The translations under genes and the position numbers were made by a program. From assembly GCF_963678635.1 (NCBI RefSeq), contig NC_087062.1, positions 45,843,758-45,907,757 on the forward strand: a DNA stretch of 64,000 nucleotides, written 5' to 3'. Under the pieces are notes generated by a model. The model saw only the letters and a list, made by a program, of their open reading frames with translations. It did not search any database and was not told the origin of the DNA. This DNA is from Symsagittifera roscoffensis. Lineage: Eukaryota; Xenacoelomorpha; Acoela; Convolutidae. Positions 20,486 to 32,831 of the stretch are shown one piece after another (positions within the stretch are counted from its first letter, which is position 1; each line of letters begins with the position of its first letter).

Positions 20486-20740
20486 TTGAAATGGAAAGAA
20501 GCAGAAAAAATGCCAAGTGTTGCAAAGAAAAGACTGTTGCGCAAAAAATTCAAACTTCATTATTTATGTTCTAATCAGAAACTAGCTTCCACACAAACTA
20601 TCGGTTCAGCATTTCTGGAAAGATTTCGTAAAGTACAAAACTCAAAATATGAACATGATTTGTTAAAATTAATTGATATTTTATTTGATGGTTATGGATT
20701 TATAAAAAGTGATCATGTCAATTTTTCGATAAACTTTTGA
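20486..20740 (+). pseudogene. Small basic + strand ORF, copy 2
   Basis: 84 residues, nearly identical to 14566-14820; the basic N-terminus and GSAFLERFRKVQNSKYEHDL are intact. This is among the best preserved frames of the array. Function unknown. Confidence 0.42.
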
Positions 20741-20884
20741 TAATCCTTTTGATAATCCATCCACTTTCTCTCATATGCTTACAAAAAAATCCTTGTTGCT
20801 AGAGACTTTGCAAAAACCTCTTCAAACTTGTAAGCAGGATGTAATGTTTCTTCTAATTTCCAAGAAGCTTTAAAAAACGTTTCA

Positions 20885-21155
20885 AATTTTTTAACAAGTT
20901 GTAAAAAGTATTTCACTTTTTTGACAAAATGCGAAAAGTGTTTCACTGTTTTCGACAAGATGCGTAAAAGCTTTCACTTCTTTCGACAAAATACGAAAAT
21001 TGTTTCAATTTTTTCGACAATATGCGAAAAATGTTTCACTTTTTTTGACAAGATGCAAAAAACGTTTCAGTTTTTTTCTCAAGGTACGAAAAGTGTTTCA
21101 CTTTTTTTTGAAAAAAAGCGAAAAATTTTTCAAGTTTTTTTTTGGACAATATGTG
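20885..21155. repeat. 31-bp minisatellite, copy 2
   Basis: The same 31-bp unit as in copy 1, with about eight units, two fewer on the left side where a T-rich unit is missing. Confidence 0.82.
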
Positions 21156-21414
21156 AAAACCATCAGGTATCTTCTACTTTTTTACAATTTTTCTAGTGTT
21201 TTTTCTAATATGTGTGCGAAAATAAACAAGTTTCTTAAAATGTGTGCAAGTTCGGAGCGCTAAAATTAGTTTTAATTGTTTTTCTATGATTTACCTTGAA
21301 CTTCTCATCTATCCTCATAATTAAAAAAAATTGTAGAAATTAATTAACTACAAAAAACAAAAATATTACCAAACAACCATTTTTTACAAAAAAAAGAATC
21401 AAAGAGCTGTCGAG

Positions 21415-21897
21415 CAGCAGAAGGGTTCTGGAGGTTCTCTATGAACGCAGAGCTGAACGAGGTTCCATCGCTGGTGGTTGTTGTGGAGGGGTGTTTTGAG
21501 TCGTCATTGTTTCTGGGAAACCCTCATCTTCATCTATTGTGATGGGGTTTTCGGCAGATCCTGCTTCCTCTCAAGGAAAGACGAAGTCGTCGACTGGTTG
21601 AGCCACGAACCTTGAATCAAGAATCTCGGGGTAGTTCTTTCCCACATGCTCAGCCAGTTCCTCCATCATTTTCATTTCTCCAAGTTGGTTCTCTATCATG
21701 GGTACTTGCGTCATATGATGTTCATTGAAATCCCTTCGCATCATTTCTACCATGTGCCAGACTTGGATTAGGATGTCCATTCGTGCCAGAAAAACTCCGG
21801 TGACTGTTTCTCGCAATTGAGTTTGTACTAGATCAGGCGAAAATTCTACAGAGGACATAAGGTTGCTGTTTTGAACTGAGAAGATCATTTTGAGCAA
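21415..21897 (-). pseudogene. Acidic-tailed accessory protein, copy 2
   Basis: It starts MLKMIFSVQNSNLMSSVEF and carries the same premature TGA as copy 1 at the PSEEAG position (21571-21573). The downstream acidic tail is still readable to about 21420. The shared stop groups copies 1 and 2. Confidence 0.5.
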
Positions 21898-22239
21898 TTA
21901 GTTGAGTAGAAGAGTGAAAACAAAAAAGATTTTGTGCTGAGAGAGGAGGTAGCTGACGGTATATAAAATGAAATTATATGATTTAATGCTCAGAGAGGAG
22001 GTAGTTGATGGTAGTTTAGTTGAAATTAAATTGATTTTATTTAGGAGTGAGGGGTACCTTCAACTCGAATGTGCGGGTTTAACCAATCAGAATTGATTTA
22101 GATTGTAGTCGTGTCCAATCAGATTTCAGCTCTTTTTTATGGAATTCTTATATAAAAAGAGTGTCCAATTGGAAACAAAGTTCCATTTTAGTACTTTTTA
22201 CACATTGTCGTTTCCAATCACAAAAATGTTCCTTTTTGT

Positions 22240-23030
22240 TCTAGTTGTCGTATGTAATCAGAAGACCCTTGTAACGACTTATAACTTCCAAAAAAGAAAA
22301 AGTATATACAAAAGCAAACGCAAAAAGAAGTGACCAAAGTTTTTTTGCTGTAAAAATAAAAAAATTGCCAATATAAGCAACAAAAGAAAAAGAATTAGAA
22401 CAAGTAGCATTTCCACAACTTTTTTCATCAAGTTAATTGATTTTTTTGTATGTAATCACCGCAAAATTGCTGCTGATTTTTGGAATAAATTGTCAAGTTC
22501 TTTGCTTATGATGTAAATTTGGCATAATATATCAAAGTTGATGAATTTTTCAAAGCAAGTCTCTGGAAATTTGATTCCAAAACTATTCAAGCAGGTTTTT
22601 GAGCTTTGAAAAATATTAAAGCAATGAAGGAATAAAAAATTTTGTTGGGCAATTTTTACAAGTTTTGGTGTCGGGTAAGGAATAAATGGAGTCTTTGATA
22701 TATTATCCGACGACTTTCTGATTAATTTCAAATTCTAGAGAATAAACAAAATTTCTTTGCTCGTGAGGTGTAATTCAGCTGTAATTTTAAAGCTTTGATA
22801 CGTAATATGTGGATCAAAAGTAAGCTCTTCGATTGAGTAAGTTTCTCTAAAGAGACCTTTACTTAGTCGGATAACTCTATTTTGTCCAATAAAAACGTCC
22901 AAAAAATTGTGAAAAAGTAAGAGTCAACATCTATTCCATCAATGAGAAAATCAAATGGAGTTTTTTCTTTTTTCTTGTAGAGTAAGTCGAGGAAATTCAA
23001 ATGTTTTTTGATAGACATTTTTCAAATATG
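22240..23030 (-). pseudogene. Membrane-protein cassette remnant, copy 2
   Basis: The three frames of 16341-17140 are here, shortened or shifted. The 100-residue protein is open from 22731 to 22456, ending early after a change near 22485. The hydrophobic MLLVLILFLLLLI run is readable near 22400. The first gene is frameshifted near 22915. Confidence 0.45.
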
Positions 23031-23303
23031 GATCAAAATTTTTTAAAAAGTGCTGGATTCTGATTGGTTGATTTCCTACCAACAGTGTTACTAAAAGAAT
23101 ACTTAATTCTGATTGGTTGATTTTCTCTAAACAATAGTAATTAAAAATCATTTCATTCTGATTTTTTTTTTCAAGTTGAAAGCAATGGCCCTATACTTTG
23201 TTTAACTACTTGAAAATATTTTTAAATTTTTACAACAATTCTAAGTAAGTATAAATTATCTACTAATTTTTTGGGACATTTTAAATCTCCCACTTTTTGT
23301 CAG

Positions 23304-25086
23304 ATGCCTATACTCAACAGGAATGAGAAAGTGAAATGCGAAGACTGTAGTAAGATGTATGTTCGTAAAAATGCTGCCCGACATCGCAAGAGTTGCGTGC
23401 GAGGAGTTATTTCTTGTCCGGAATGTAATTATTGTACTTACAACCAGCAAGAAATGAATTTCCATACGAGCAAGAAGCACGTGGAGTCAACCCCAAAGTA
23501 AACAATGTGTGTATCGTGTGAGAAAGAATTTCCCAGCTATTATTCACTTCAACAACATCGCAAGAAAGATCACGGGTTGAAAGCGAGGAAGACGAGTGAT
23601 TCTGTTGCTGATTTGATTAAAATCTTGGAAAACGAGGAGGAAAGTGATCAGCTACGTAATGAGTTGAATGCTTGTCAACACTTCTTGACAGATACTGAGA
23701 TGGAAAATGAGCGCCACAACGTATTCAATTTTCAACTTTCAAAACTAGATTCTCATCTAGTTAATGAAAAACTGGATCAAGTTTTTGAAAAACTTGATTG
23801 TGCAGAAAACGTCAAGATTGCCTTGGGATTTGTGTTATGTAATATAGAATCTGGCGAATACCGTTATTTCTATGCTCATGAAAATAACACACTCTTTGAT
23901 AAATCTATGCTGCTTTATACTAAAGCAGACTTGACGACTATACAGAACAAGGTCAATAAGCAAGATATCCTTGAAGTTTGTACACAAGAGAGACAAAAAA
24001 CTAATTGGCAATTCAAGTTGATCACAAATGTTACCATTTTTGCCGCCCTACTGAAAAATGTACCCATGGGATGCCCAGATTCTGTGATTCTCGAACCAGT
24101 TCTTAGGAAAAACCATGTTACCTATTTGATTTCGGATCAAAACACGAAACAACCATACAATGAAAATTTGTGTTTGTTTCGAGCGCTTGCAGTTCATTTG
24201 CATGGAACAACTAGTCTTGAAACAGCCACCTCTATGATTTTTATTGTTTTCTTGAAAAATCGGATTGTGATCCGAAACAATTTTGTGGAATTTTGATGGA
24301 TAATCTGCCAAAAGTTGAAGATGTAGTAGATAAACATATCTTTTCGACATTAAAGATACCGACAATGGAGATGGAGATTTTTTGAGTGAATTAGACGGAG
24401 AAGTATCGGTAAATACGAGAATACAGTAAAACTTCTACAATACAACAACCACAATATTCACGTCAATAACATCGAAAATTTCTTCAGACGCTTCCGATGC
24501 TCAACTTGCGATATATTTTTCCACAAAGCAGACCACTTCATTTGATTTGTTGAAAGATCGAATTTAAAAAAATGTACCCCAAAAAAGTTTACAATCTGCG
24601 AGAGACGTTGTTCGAAAAAGTAGATGAGTAATGCAAAGAACAAACAATATTCAAAAATGTTGCTTTTAATTAATTTGCGTGCCATCCCAAGAACTAAAAC
24701 TGACAGAAACAATAACTTGGATTGGGAAGCATGAACCCATATCAATGTCAATCTCGTCCAACTTGCTTAATAAACCCATATTTTTGTGCGACAAATGTCC
24801 ACAATCCCTCATTATTGACTTTGTGGCAAAATTGGAGTTGTTAGCGAAAAAAAATACAGCCGAAATGCGATCAAAGTTTCTAGAAATTGAAAATAACATC
24901 AAAAAGCGGCTACACACAATTTTCAGCATACTTAATGAACGAGGCAGTTTCAATAAGAGTGAAGCAAGAGAGTACGAAGACGAATGTACCGAAGACGAGG
25001 AAGAATCAGAATATTCCACTCACATTGTCAGGATTCAGAAAAATCAATTGATTGATTTGATGCAACATCTAGAGAGATACACCAAT
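23304..25086 (+). pseudogene. polB: Protein-primed DNA polymerase B, truncated, copy 2
   Basis: It is nearly identical to copy 1, but the second zinc finger is whole (CX2CX12HX4H; CPECNYCTYNQQ). It shares the TAA after STPK (23499-23501), the TGA at 24294-24296, and the break into protease sequence. Exonuclease-region sequence (PSQELKLTET onward) is open from 24679 to 25119. The motif I position reads FN-stop-FA because of a TAA near 24670. Confidence 0.82.
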
Positions 25087-25111
25087 ACAATTACAAACAC
25101 AAAATGTAGTT

Positions 25112-25510
25112 TTACATAAAATTACCGATAAAATTCAAAACTTGCACATCATGAAATTTATTCAAGTTCTTCTGGAAGAACTTAAAATAAAGAAATGCTG
25201 ACTAAATTGCGTAAAATCTACACAAACTATCAATTCTTTATAGTTTTCGAGGAACCATTCGTTGATACTTTTCTGTCATAAAGGGTTAGATTGATCTCTT
25301 TCTACTCAAAGAATCAGCAAAGTAGTAACTATCATCCAGTCGAGCAATCATGATCCGGTGTTCTCCTCTACCATTGCTTGGGGCTGAGTTAATAATTGCA
25401 AAAGAGTATTTTGTTAGTTGAGGTACTGTATCAGAAGGGTATGATCCCATGAACTTGAACCTGAGCTAAGGAAACCTTTCAAAAGTTTGCAGAAGTGAAA
25501 AATTATCCAT
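25112..25510 (-). pseudogene. Adenovirus-type cysteine protease, copy 3
   Basis: The layout is that of copy 2, from ATG 25508-25510 to TAA 25112-25114, with the GEH motif intact near 25350. The same frameshift follows the RKRS motif (near 25290). It lies at the junction with the broken polymerase of copy 2. Confidence 0.7.
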
Positions 25511-25595
25511 CTTTTTAATTGTAGGCTGATTTACATCTAAAAACAAAGAGATTGATAGTTTGATAGCGTACTTAAGGATAAAAAAAGAAAGACTA

Positions 25596-25832
25596 ATGAC
25601 TTACACGCATTTAGGAATTGAATCACTAAATTGCCATACACAAGCCTTATGTAGTGCGCAAAAGCTATTGAACACTGTTTTACAGTCTAGTTTGAAGAAA
25701 TGTCTCGAGTTTTCAATTAAACAGCCTTCATTCTCTTTTTCTTCTGGAGTTTTAGCTCTGAAGACAAATAAAAAAGATAGTACAGAGACAATAACGATGG
25801 AAAGTCATAAAAAAGTTACAACAATTTCATAG
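25596..25832 (+). CDS. Small conserved ORF, uninterrupted copy
   Basis: From ATG 25596 the frame matches 434-646 of copy 1 (MTYTHLGIESLNCHTQALC) and continues through the point where the retrotransposon sits in copy 1. It overlaps the end of the capsid gene on the other strand by a few bases. Unknown product of 78 residues. The substitutions between the two copies leave the frame open, weak support for past coding. Confidence 0.35.
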   Translation: MTYTHLGIESLNCHTQALCSAQKLLNTVLQSSLKKCLEFSIKQPSFSFSSGVLALKTNKKDSTETITMESHKKVTTIS

Positions 25833-26978
25833 AAACCTGAAAATTCGAAAAAATAAACTTTTTTAGCGACTCTTCCGAATTTGCTAAATCGAATGTTTGA
25901 TAGTCTTTCTCCCATGTTTTATGACCTTTCCATTACTTGCTCCAAACGAAATTGAAAAAACATTTCTAATCTCAAGCTTTTCCACTAAGTTCTGGATAGT
26001 GCAACTGTTCAGCTGCATCCTGGGGTGAAGTCAAGTCGAAAACTAAAATATAGTGATTTTGAAAATCTTCCATAGGAAGAGCTAAAAACTCTTCGTTAAA
26101 TTGCATTGCTTTCATTGTTGGAACATAGGGGCGACAAGGAGAAGTTGTATATATTGAAATAATTGCTCTTCCTCCCCAATTATTTCTAAGCTCTCACAGG
26201 AAATGGTTGATAATTGACAAATTTCTACATTTTCATGAATAAACTGGTTTTGACGAGATGGAATGATAAAGGTTCTTGCTATAGTTTCCATGTAATTGTA
26301 ATGAATAGGTTCCCTCTCCTGATTCCATTGTGAGTATTGATGATTAGGTTCAGCTACTAAAATTTTTCTAGTAAACAGCGAACAATTAACAATTTTCAGA
26401 CAAACATTTGGATTATCAGACAGCATGTAAGAATTAGGTCTAGCTCAAAGTAGTTTAATTCGAACTTGTGTTTTTGGTAGAAAAAATTTTTCACAAGTAA
26501 ACAGATCAATTGCAAGCCTTCCATAAAGCAAAAAATTTATCTCTAGTCCTAGGGATTTTGCTCTATCAGTGAACGGATAGATATCAAACGCTTCCTGATA
26601 TTCTTCAAAACTATATCCGTGACAAGCAAGTATTCCTTTATTACTCACTGAAGACGAATTGAATTCATTCGATATTTGTGCTTTATGAGGATATAATCCA
26701 TTGGCGTTGTAAGCTACTATTTTGATAAAAGAAATTTCACAATTGGAGAATTGAGAATGTAGTAGATTGCTTACATAAGTTGGGTAGGTTTGTGGTTCCT
26801 CATCTGAATCATCCTCTGATTTTGATTTATGTTCTGTTTTTTCTTTTTTAAAAGCTTCAAACAATCTTCCATTGAATAGTTGAAGCTTTAAAATGAGGTG
26901 GGTATCACGCATATCCAAATAAAGATTACGGTCCGTCTCAAATTCAAACTCAATACTGCTTTCATCTGCTTTCATCTG
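25827..26978 (-). pseudogene. Polinton major capsid protein, copy 3
   Basis: The N-terminal motif, IEFEFETDRNLYLDMRDTHL, sits near 26930. The section missing in copy 1 is present here (YPFTDRAKSLGLEINFLLYG, near 26555). After FLPKTQVRIKLL a stop (26445) and a further frame at 26112-26426 (MLSDNPNVCLKIVN) follow. The C-terminus is near 25900. Because of frame changes upstream, the basic-protein sequence runs directly into this one in a 289-residue open frame (26445-27314). Confidence 0.8.
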
Positions 26979-26984
26979 GCAAGC

Positions 26985-27318
26985 GACTGGTTTTCGAACT
27001 TTTTTTTCGAGAAATGGTTCTTCTATTCCTACGCTTGGATTTCTTTTTTCCACCTCCCAACTGTTTTCGAACTGGTTTTGTTCCAGCATGTTTTGCAAAT
27101 GTTTTGAGTTTTTTCGTCCACTGACAAGTTCTCCAATCTCTGGAGCAGCACTTTCAAATAAATCAGCTCCAAATTTTTTTGCAGCTGGGACTAAAAATTT
27201 TTTAAATAAAATGAATTGCAGTTCTCCCAAGAGTTTGTGCAAGAGCAATAAAACCTCTTCCATGCTGTCTTGCATGTCCACGAAAAATGGGAAAATTAGC
27301 TGAACTTTGAGCAACCAT
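26985..27318 (-). pseudogene. Small basic Polinton protein, copy 3
   Basis: ATG at 27316-27318. The start (NIPIFRGHARQHGRG) is out of frame with the middle, which reads FKKFLVPAAKKFGADLFESA and APEIGELVSGRKN. The lysine-rich C-terminus is shifted. ATCTGCTTTC is duplicated at the junction with the capsid gene near 26962. Confidence 0.48.
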
Positions 27319-27335
27319 TTCGTATGAAGTATAAA

Positions 27336-28191
27336 TCAAAAATGATTATCCGAAATCTTGCGATGCAAGAGAACAACTCGTGTAATTCCTACGTGCACAA
27401 AAGGATTTTTTTCACCCGTAGTATCCCTCTATTCTATTTTAATGCAGTGGAAAAACTTTTGTAATAACTTTTCAATTTTTAGATTCGTAAAGTATTGATA
27501 ATTCATGTTCTGTCCTGTAGATATTACGTCTCCTTTTTCACATGAAAGGAAATGAAAGGAATACAACGAAGTAAAGGATTGTTTGTATCACCTAATTAAT
27601 TTTTTTCTATATTATCACTAAAAATCATTAGGGAATGTATTATTACAATATCGTGAAAAAACTGAGGATTAAGTGGACATTTTCCTTTCATTATAACCCC
27701 TGTCGGATTTTGTTCCAAATCACAACCAAAAATGTGACTCAAATCGGCACTTTGAATTATAAACACTGAATGATCCTCAGTTAAATGAATGTCATTTTTT
27801 TGGGTACAATTTTATCTGATGATTTATAAAAACCGTTACAATCATATTTTTGTGCGCCTATACGTTTTCGAACGTTGTCACTCATGGCCACAACTATATT
27901 AAAAATACTTGGATACAATCCATGTTCAATATGCATCGGTCGAATCTTTCTTTTTTCCCCAGGACTTTCTCGCCCATCTATGAAAGTGAACTTTCCCCCA
28001 GTAAAGTTTTGGTACAATGAAGCGTACGATATTTCTGAATTAGCAACCTTCCATTCTCTTTTAAGATGTATTTGTTACGGTAGAAAATTTGTAAAAGAAC
28101 TTAGACTATTATTCGGATTACAATTCAAAGAAGCATTAGAAACTAGCTCAATAGTAAAAGAATCCGTGACAGCTGATCGATAGAAATTCAT
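27336..28191 (-). pseudogene. Polinton minor capsid (penton) protein, copy 3
   Basis: ATG at 28189-28191 followed by NFYRS. The segment YQNFTGGKFTFIDGRESPGE near 27990 and the RIHSL-type segment near 27620 are present in shifted frames. Several one-base changes break it. Confidence 0.65.
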
Positions 28192-28193
28192 TT

Positions 28194-29109
28194 TAAAATG
28201 ACCTACTTTTAACCTGAACATTTTTTCAGCTCTTTCTCATAAAATTTTTCTAGAATTTTTTTTTCGAGATCTTTCATGCTGTATGCAGTATGTTTTTTTG
28301 TAGATATTGCCGAAATTTCATCTGTAAACTGTGGCTTGTATCCTTTTTTCGGAACGTAATATCCGTTTTCGAAATTCTAACACTATCGTCAATTTTGAAT
28401 TTTGGTTTAGTATATTTCATGAAAGATTTGTTCAACGAAATTGATAAAAAATCACAATTTTTCACTTCTCTCGGAAATTTTCAATTGATCAATTTTTGCG
28501 ACGGTTCAATGTAGAAATAAATTGCAGCAAATTGGGAACATTTTTTTCTCCATGATCTTCAATGTAACGATATATTATTAGTTTTAAAGACTGAATTGCT
28601 CTCTGCAAATGCAGTTTCTGTTTCACTTATTGTTGATTAAACTTCAATGTCTTTCTCCTTGCAAATTTTTTTTTAATTCCCCCATAGTCCGTTCTTTATC
28701 AACCCAAAATTTTTCAAAAGTGTTTTTTGGAGAAATTATTTTCTTGTAGTGTCTTTCGCATACTTTTTTTGTTACTTGTTGAAATCTGACAAGTCTACAG
28801 CAACTAAAAAGACTTGACTCCATTGTTTTGACTAGCTAATTTGTCTACAAATTCCAAGTCCATACACCCAATTTCATTGATATATTTAAGAAAAGCTTGA
28901 AGTCTTCGGGAATGCCTGATTGGTGGACCAAATTTTGTATACGATGTTTGGTTTTTGAGAATTGTTCTGCTTGTTTTTTGATAAACCACTCGCTTTACTC
29001 AAGTTTGAATAGAACCGTAAGCAGCTCTACCCCTAGAATACAATCTGTTTAGTCTTCTTTTCTCAGATTTTTAAAAGGATCCGAGTTCCTCTGTCTTTTT
29101 TTCTGGCAT
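28194..29109 (-). pseudogene. Polinton rve-family integrase, copy 3
   Basis: ATG at 29107-29109. The first catalytic block is better kept than in copy 1: INEIGCMDLEFVDKLASQNN near 28850 gives the first Asp. The block with the third acidic residue, near 28610, keeps the Glu codon (GCAGAGAGC) but has lost two bases beside it. The C-terminal MKYTKPKFKIDDSVRISKTD is at 28370-28430. Confidence 0.65.
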
Positions 29110-29475
29110 TCATGTTAATGACAAGTTTAGGGGGAAATTGAGTTGCTTCCAAAACAGTAAAGTAAATATCTGTGAAATCGGTGTTTTTTTTCGCTTTAGT
29201 TTACACACAAAAACTACAATAGATTCTTTTGTGTCTCGCTTATCTAATATGATAATGTTTGACTGGCTGAGTTTAATTCTAGGAGAAATCAAATATGAAT
29301 CAATAAGGTGCTTTTTGTAACTTGTTTTTAACCTCGCATTTACATCACTGTAAATATTATCAAAACTTTTTGGTACAATCTCATCTTTGTCTTGCTTTTG
29401 TTCCAATTTTTGTTTTCTTGTAAGCGTACTTTGTGATTGATAAATTGAGTACGGAATTAAAACAAACTGTTCCAT
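29110..29475 (-). pseudogene. Unidentified Polinton gene upstream of the integrase, copy 3
   Basis: 121-residue frame, starting MEQFVLIPYSIYQSQSTLTR and continuing DVNARLKTSYKKHLIDSYLI and SQSNIIILDKRDTKESIVVF. The final part is frameshifted in the T-run near 29190. Longer N-terminus than in copy 1. Family unknown. Confidence 0.42.
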
Positions 29476-29689
29476 GCTATTTCAATCGTTTAATGACAAA
29501 AGGGTGATGATAGATATCAATTGTAACCCGTCAGTTGAACTTAAAATAATTCTTCTTCTGTGTAGAGGAGTTCTTTTCTGTGTCAGTTCTGAATTTTTTT
29601 TCAATATTTTACTACATCTTTTTTCCGAAGTTCTCGAAGCTATCCTCTGAATAGGTTTACTATACAAGCCGAGAAACTCAATGAAAATT

Positions 29690-30380
29690 TTCGGACAATT
29701 GAGAATGAATTGTTTTCGAAGTCTTAGCAAAAATTTGAGAAATATTGTGAGAATAGAGACGTCCCTAAAGTACTCATCGTTCCAAAACTTTGTTCTACTC
29801 CAGCTGGTAAGTAAAATTTTGTTAGAACTGAGCCACTATTAGAGCAATTCCTAAGTGAATCAAATTGTTAAATCAATTTGGAGTTAAATCAATAAGTAAA
29901 TCACCATAAGGAACTGATGTTGCATCTTTATACCACTCTTTCAATTGAGATCCTAGACCTAATTGTTGACTTAAGGTATTGATTTGTTAAACATATCTCA
30001 GTGACTTGAACAAAACTATGTGTGTACTTCGTAATTATACATCTCTTCCCAATTTCCTTTGATGAAACAAGTTGTGTTTGATGTATAATGAGCCTTCCAG
30101 CCGTGGCAATTTTTACAAACTGTCTGGAGTTTAAAAATTTTTCACAAGAATCATCAAATCTAAACATATACATATTTCCGTTTTTGGGAAGGTTTTCGAT
30201 TAAGTCAAAATCTACTCCTTGGACATATCTAAGGTTTTTTCTTTGCATTTGACTGTAAAGAGGTTGATAATGTTGATGAAAGAAAAAAAAATCAAATGCT
30301 GGTTGAAAAGTACCAATTTTCAACCAATTAAAATTAGGATGAGATTTTCCAGTTCCACTTGGACCAACTGAGGAAATAAA
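29690..30380 (-). pseudogene. Polinton packaging ATPase, copy 3
   Basis: Walker A GPSGTGKS is encoded at 30342-30365. It runs in one frame into the ORF 29928-30323 (FQPAFDFF, YVQGVDFDLIENLPKNGN, Walker B-like MYMFRFDDSC). The C-terminal DATSVPYGDLLIDL is near 29910 after a frame change. It is better preserved at the P-loop end than copy 1. Confidence 0.75.
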
Positions 30381-30399
30381 AGTTCGTTCTTGGGTAGAT

Positions 30400-32083
30400 A
30401 TTCATTGCTTTGGGGAAAGTATAAAACAACTTACTGTACTTGATAAGATACCTACCCAAACTGTCGTTTCTTCACATGTTGTGGATAACATAATTTGATC
30501 TATTGCACATACTAGCATCAAAACTATAACAACAATTGGCACAGAAAAACTAGAAGAGATCAATTAGATGTACGTCTAAACTATTCCAAACTATTTCAAG
30601 CCCATCAAAAGCAAAATTTCCTAAATTTACGGGCTTGTCACATTGATCGACTATCTTAACTCTAGAAATAAAAAGCTGACAATGACATTTAATTAAGGTA
30701 TAAAAAGGGTAGTACATTAAGATTATTATGATTTACAATTTGTTAGAAAAAACGTTGAGTCCATATCCGTTTGCAAATGCTTTTCTTTCTGCACAGTGAA
30801 GAGTTTTTGCATGTCGAAATGGGTATTTGCTAGACCTGCAATCAAATTGTTCATATTTAAAAATCAAAACTGAACTTTTGGGCAAGCATAGTCATCCAAG
30901 TTAATGATCTCCGTTTTCAAAAATTCTGACAGAATCTTACATTTTTTATAACTTTTTGCAAAAAATTCTGTTTATGTTGCTTCTTGATTTTCCAATAATT
31001 TTTCAAAATCAGTATATTTTTTGTAACTGCTGCTCAAACTGATTCCATGAAGATGTTTTGTGCACCAAGAAGATTGGGATGATAATTTGGATTTTTTTGG
31101 GAGGAAGAAATAAATATTCTACAATTTGTCCATCTTTAAAAACTCCTAACTCTTTCACTCTTTCACAATTTTGTTTTCAAAACATTCAATATCCAAAACA
31201 ACCAGACTCATTTGTTAATTGTTTTCTCTGGAGCTTTTTGCTTAAACTGATTCACAATCGAACAATGCATATACTGATGAAACAAATATTTTAACATATA
31301 AACAGAAAACTATTCCGGTCACGTGACCAAGAAGTCATGAACTGGATAGACTAGGTGCAACCTAACAAAACCCAGAAACTTTTTTCGTAGTAGATTTCAC
31401 AGATCCAGCAGTATTGTAGAATTGCATGTAGTCTAAAGAGTTTGGAGTTTGCAAAATAATAATCAATACAGGAATTTCCGTATCCAATTTGACCTCCAAA
31501 TGGAAATTTTTGGTCCAATTCCTTCAAATTTTATGTCCGGGTCCAAAACAAAACAGGTACCAAAAAAATATTTTTTTGTCTTTTCGTATTTGACGACAAA
31601 TTTTGCTTTATGATCTCAAAAGATCTTAGAATTTCATTCATTTTTCTTACGCTCATTTTCTACAGTGCATTTGTCAATAGTAATGATGCAAGATTTTTTG
31701 ATTGTCTCTATATAACCTAGTAAGGAAGGAAGTATACCGAGTAACTTATCTTATTCTTCTCTTTGTAGTTGTGAAGATTGATTATTTTTTCATTGATTTC
31801 CATTTCTACGATTTTCTATAAGTTCTATTTTTTTGGTATCGGATCTGCACCTTTTGTGATTTCTTCTTCTACTATTATGCAGAGTCCACTCAAAAAGAGA
31901 TATTTGTGAGTCTTTGTCCAAATTCTGCAAGTTTGGTAAATTTTGTGATTCTATAATCATTAGTGAAACTTTTCGGGTTTTAGAACATTATGAAAACATC
32001 CCAAATTATTGTGAAACTTTAGGATTACTTTTCTTGACAATATTCCAACTCATACTGAAAGATAAAAAACATGAATAACACAT
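30400..32083 (-). pseudogene. Unidentified Polinton gene region, copy 3, with 500 bases absent from copy 1
   Basis: Counterpart of 12300-13457. The segment 31067-31566 has no match in copy 1. Read on the minus strand it contains open stretches such as FKDGQIVEYLFLPPKKSKLS that run in frame into the shared CTKHLHG motif. It may therefore be original coding sequence lost in copy 1 rather than an insertion. No family recognised. Confidence 0.38.
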
Positions 32084-32084
32084 T

Positions 32085-32639
32085 TTACTCTACATTACAG
32101 TTCTCAACAATCATAAAGTCTCCGAAAATTTGAAACAGTTCTTTGAATTCATTCAAAGTATAGATGACATAGGCAACTTGTTTCATTGCTTCATTTTCTT
32201 TTGCAGTTAAGAGTCGAATCTGAATGTAGGGAGGTTTGTTAATATTGTACTGCTTGATCGTGACACAAACTTGTCTGCTATTATAAATAACTATGTCATA
32301 CACTTTGTTGCATTTGCCAAGCTCCTGAACCATAGTTGACTCCTTGTCAGAAAAGAGTTCCAATATGGGAAAGAGTCCCAGGTTTTCAGCATCGTAAAAA
32401 AACACTATTTCTAATTGTCGAGATTGCTTCTTCTTCTTTTTCATCAAGATAGACTTGCTGTTGTTTTTCGACTTGTCCCAACTCCATTTTTCTTGAATAG
32501 ATAAAAACAGGGTTCGAAATAAACTTTCCCCTTGTAGGATTTTTGGGACCAAGCAAATCTCCCAGTTGTTGTTTGATTTTTTCTGAGAATCCAATATAAT
32601 TGGGACCAGTGTCTTTTCTTGTGTACATTTGAAGAGCAA
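32085..32639 (-). CDS. Unidentified Polinton protein, 184 residues, intact frame in copy 3
   Basis: This is one of the few array genes with an unbroken frame. It starts MLFKCTQEKTLVPIILDSQK, has a Lys-rich middle (SILMKKKKKQSRQLE) and ends FGDFMIVENCNVE. An overlapping frame (32386-32628) is also open, so the N-terminal reading is uncertain. It is the first minus-strand gene after the small plus-strand ORFs. I recognise no domain. Confidence 0.45.
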   Translation of the reverse strand: MLFKCTQEKTLVPIILDSQKKSNNNWEICLVPKILQGESLFRTLFLSIQEKWSWDKSKNNSKSILMKKKKKQSRQLEIVFFYDAENLGLFPILELFSDKESTMVQELGKCNKVYDIVIYNSRQVCVTIKQYNINKPPYIQIRLLTAKENEAMKQVAYVIYTLNEFKELFQIFGDFMIVENCNVE

Positions 32640-32831
32640 ACTGATCAGATGATTAGAAATGAGAGAAATAATTTTGAGATTAATTGAAAATGGAAGTAAT
32701 CAAAATGAGTCATTCAATTAATCATAAAAGGAATTAGAAATATAGATGGATTTTTTGAGTAAAGTTTCCAAATACGGAATTCTGTCGGTGTTGTTGTTCC
32801 TATGAAATTCCACAGTTGTCAGTGAAAACCA

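Larger units (their letters stand above)
19231..25086. mobile_element. Polinton copy 2, internally deleted
   Basis: This copy runs from the protease tail to the same polymerase break as copy 1. Just after the protease start, near 19670, the sequence jumps to the point matching 13757 in copy 1, so the capsid, penton, integrase and ATPase genes are all missing. What remains is protease, part of the 184-residue gene, two small ORFs, minisatellite, accessory protein, membrane cassette and truncated polymerase. It could not encode a particle. Confidence 0.85.
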
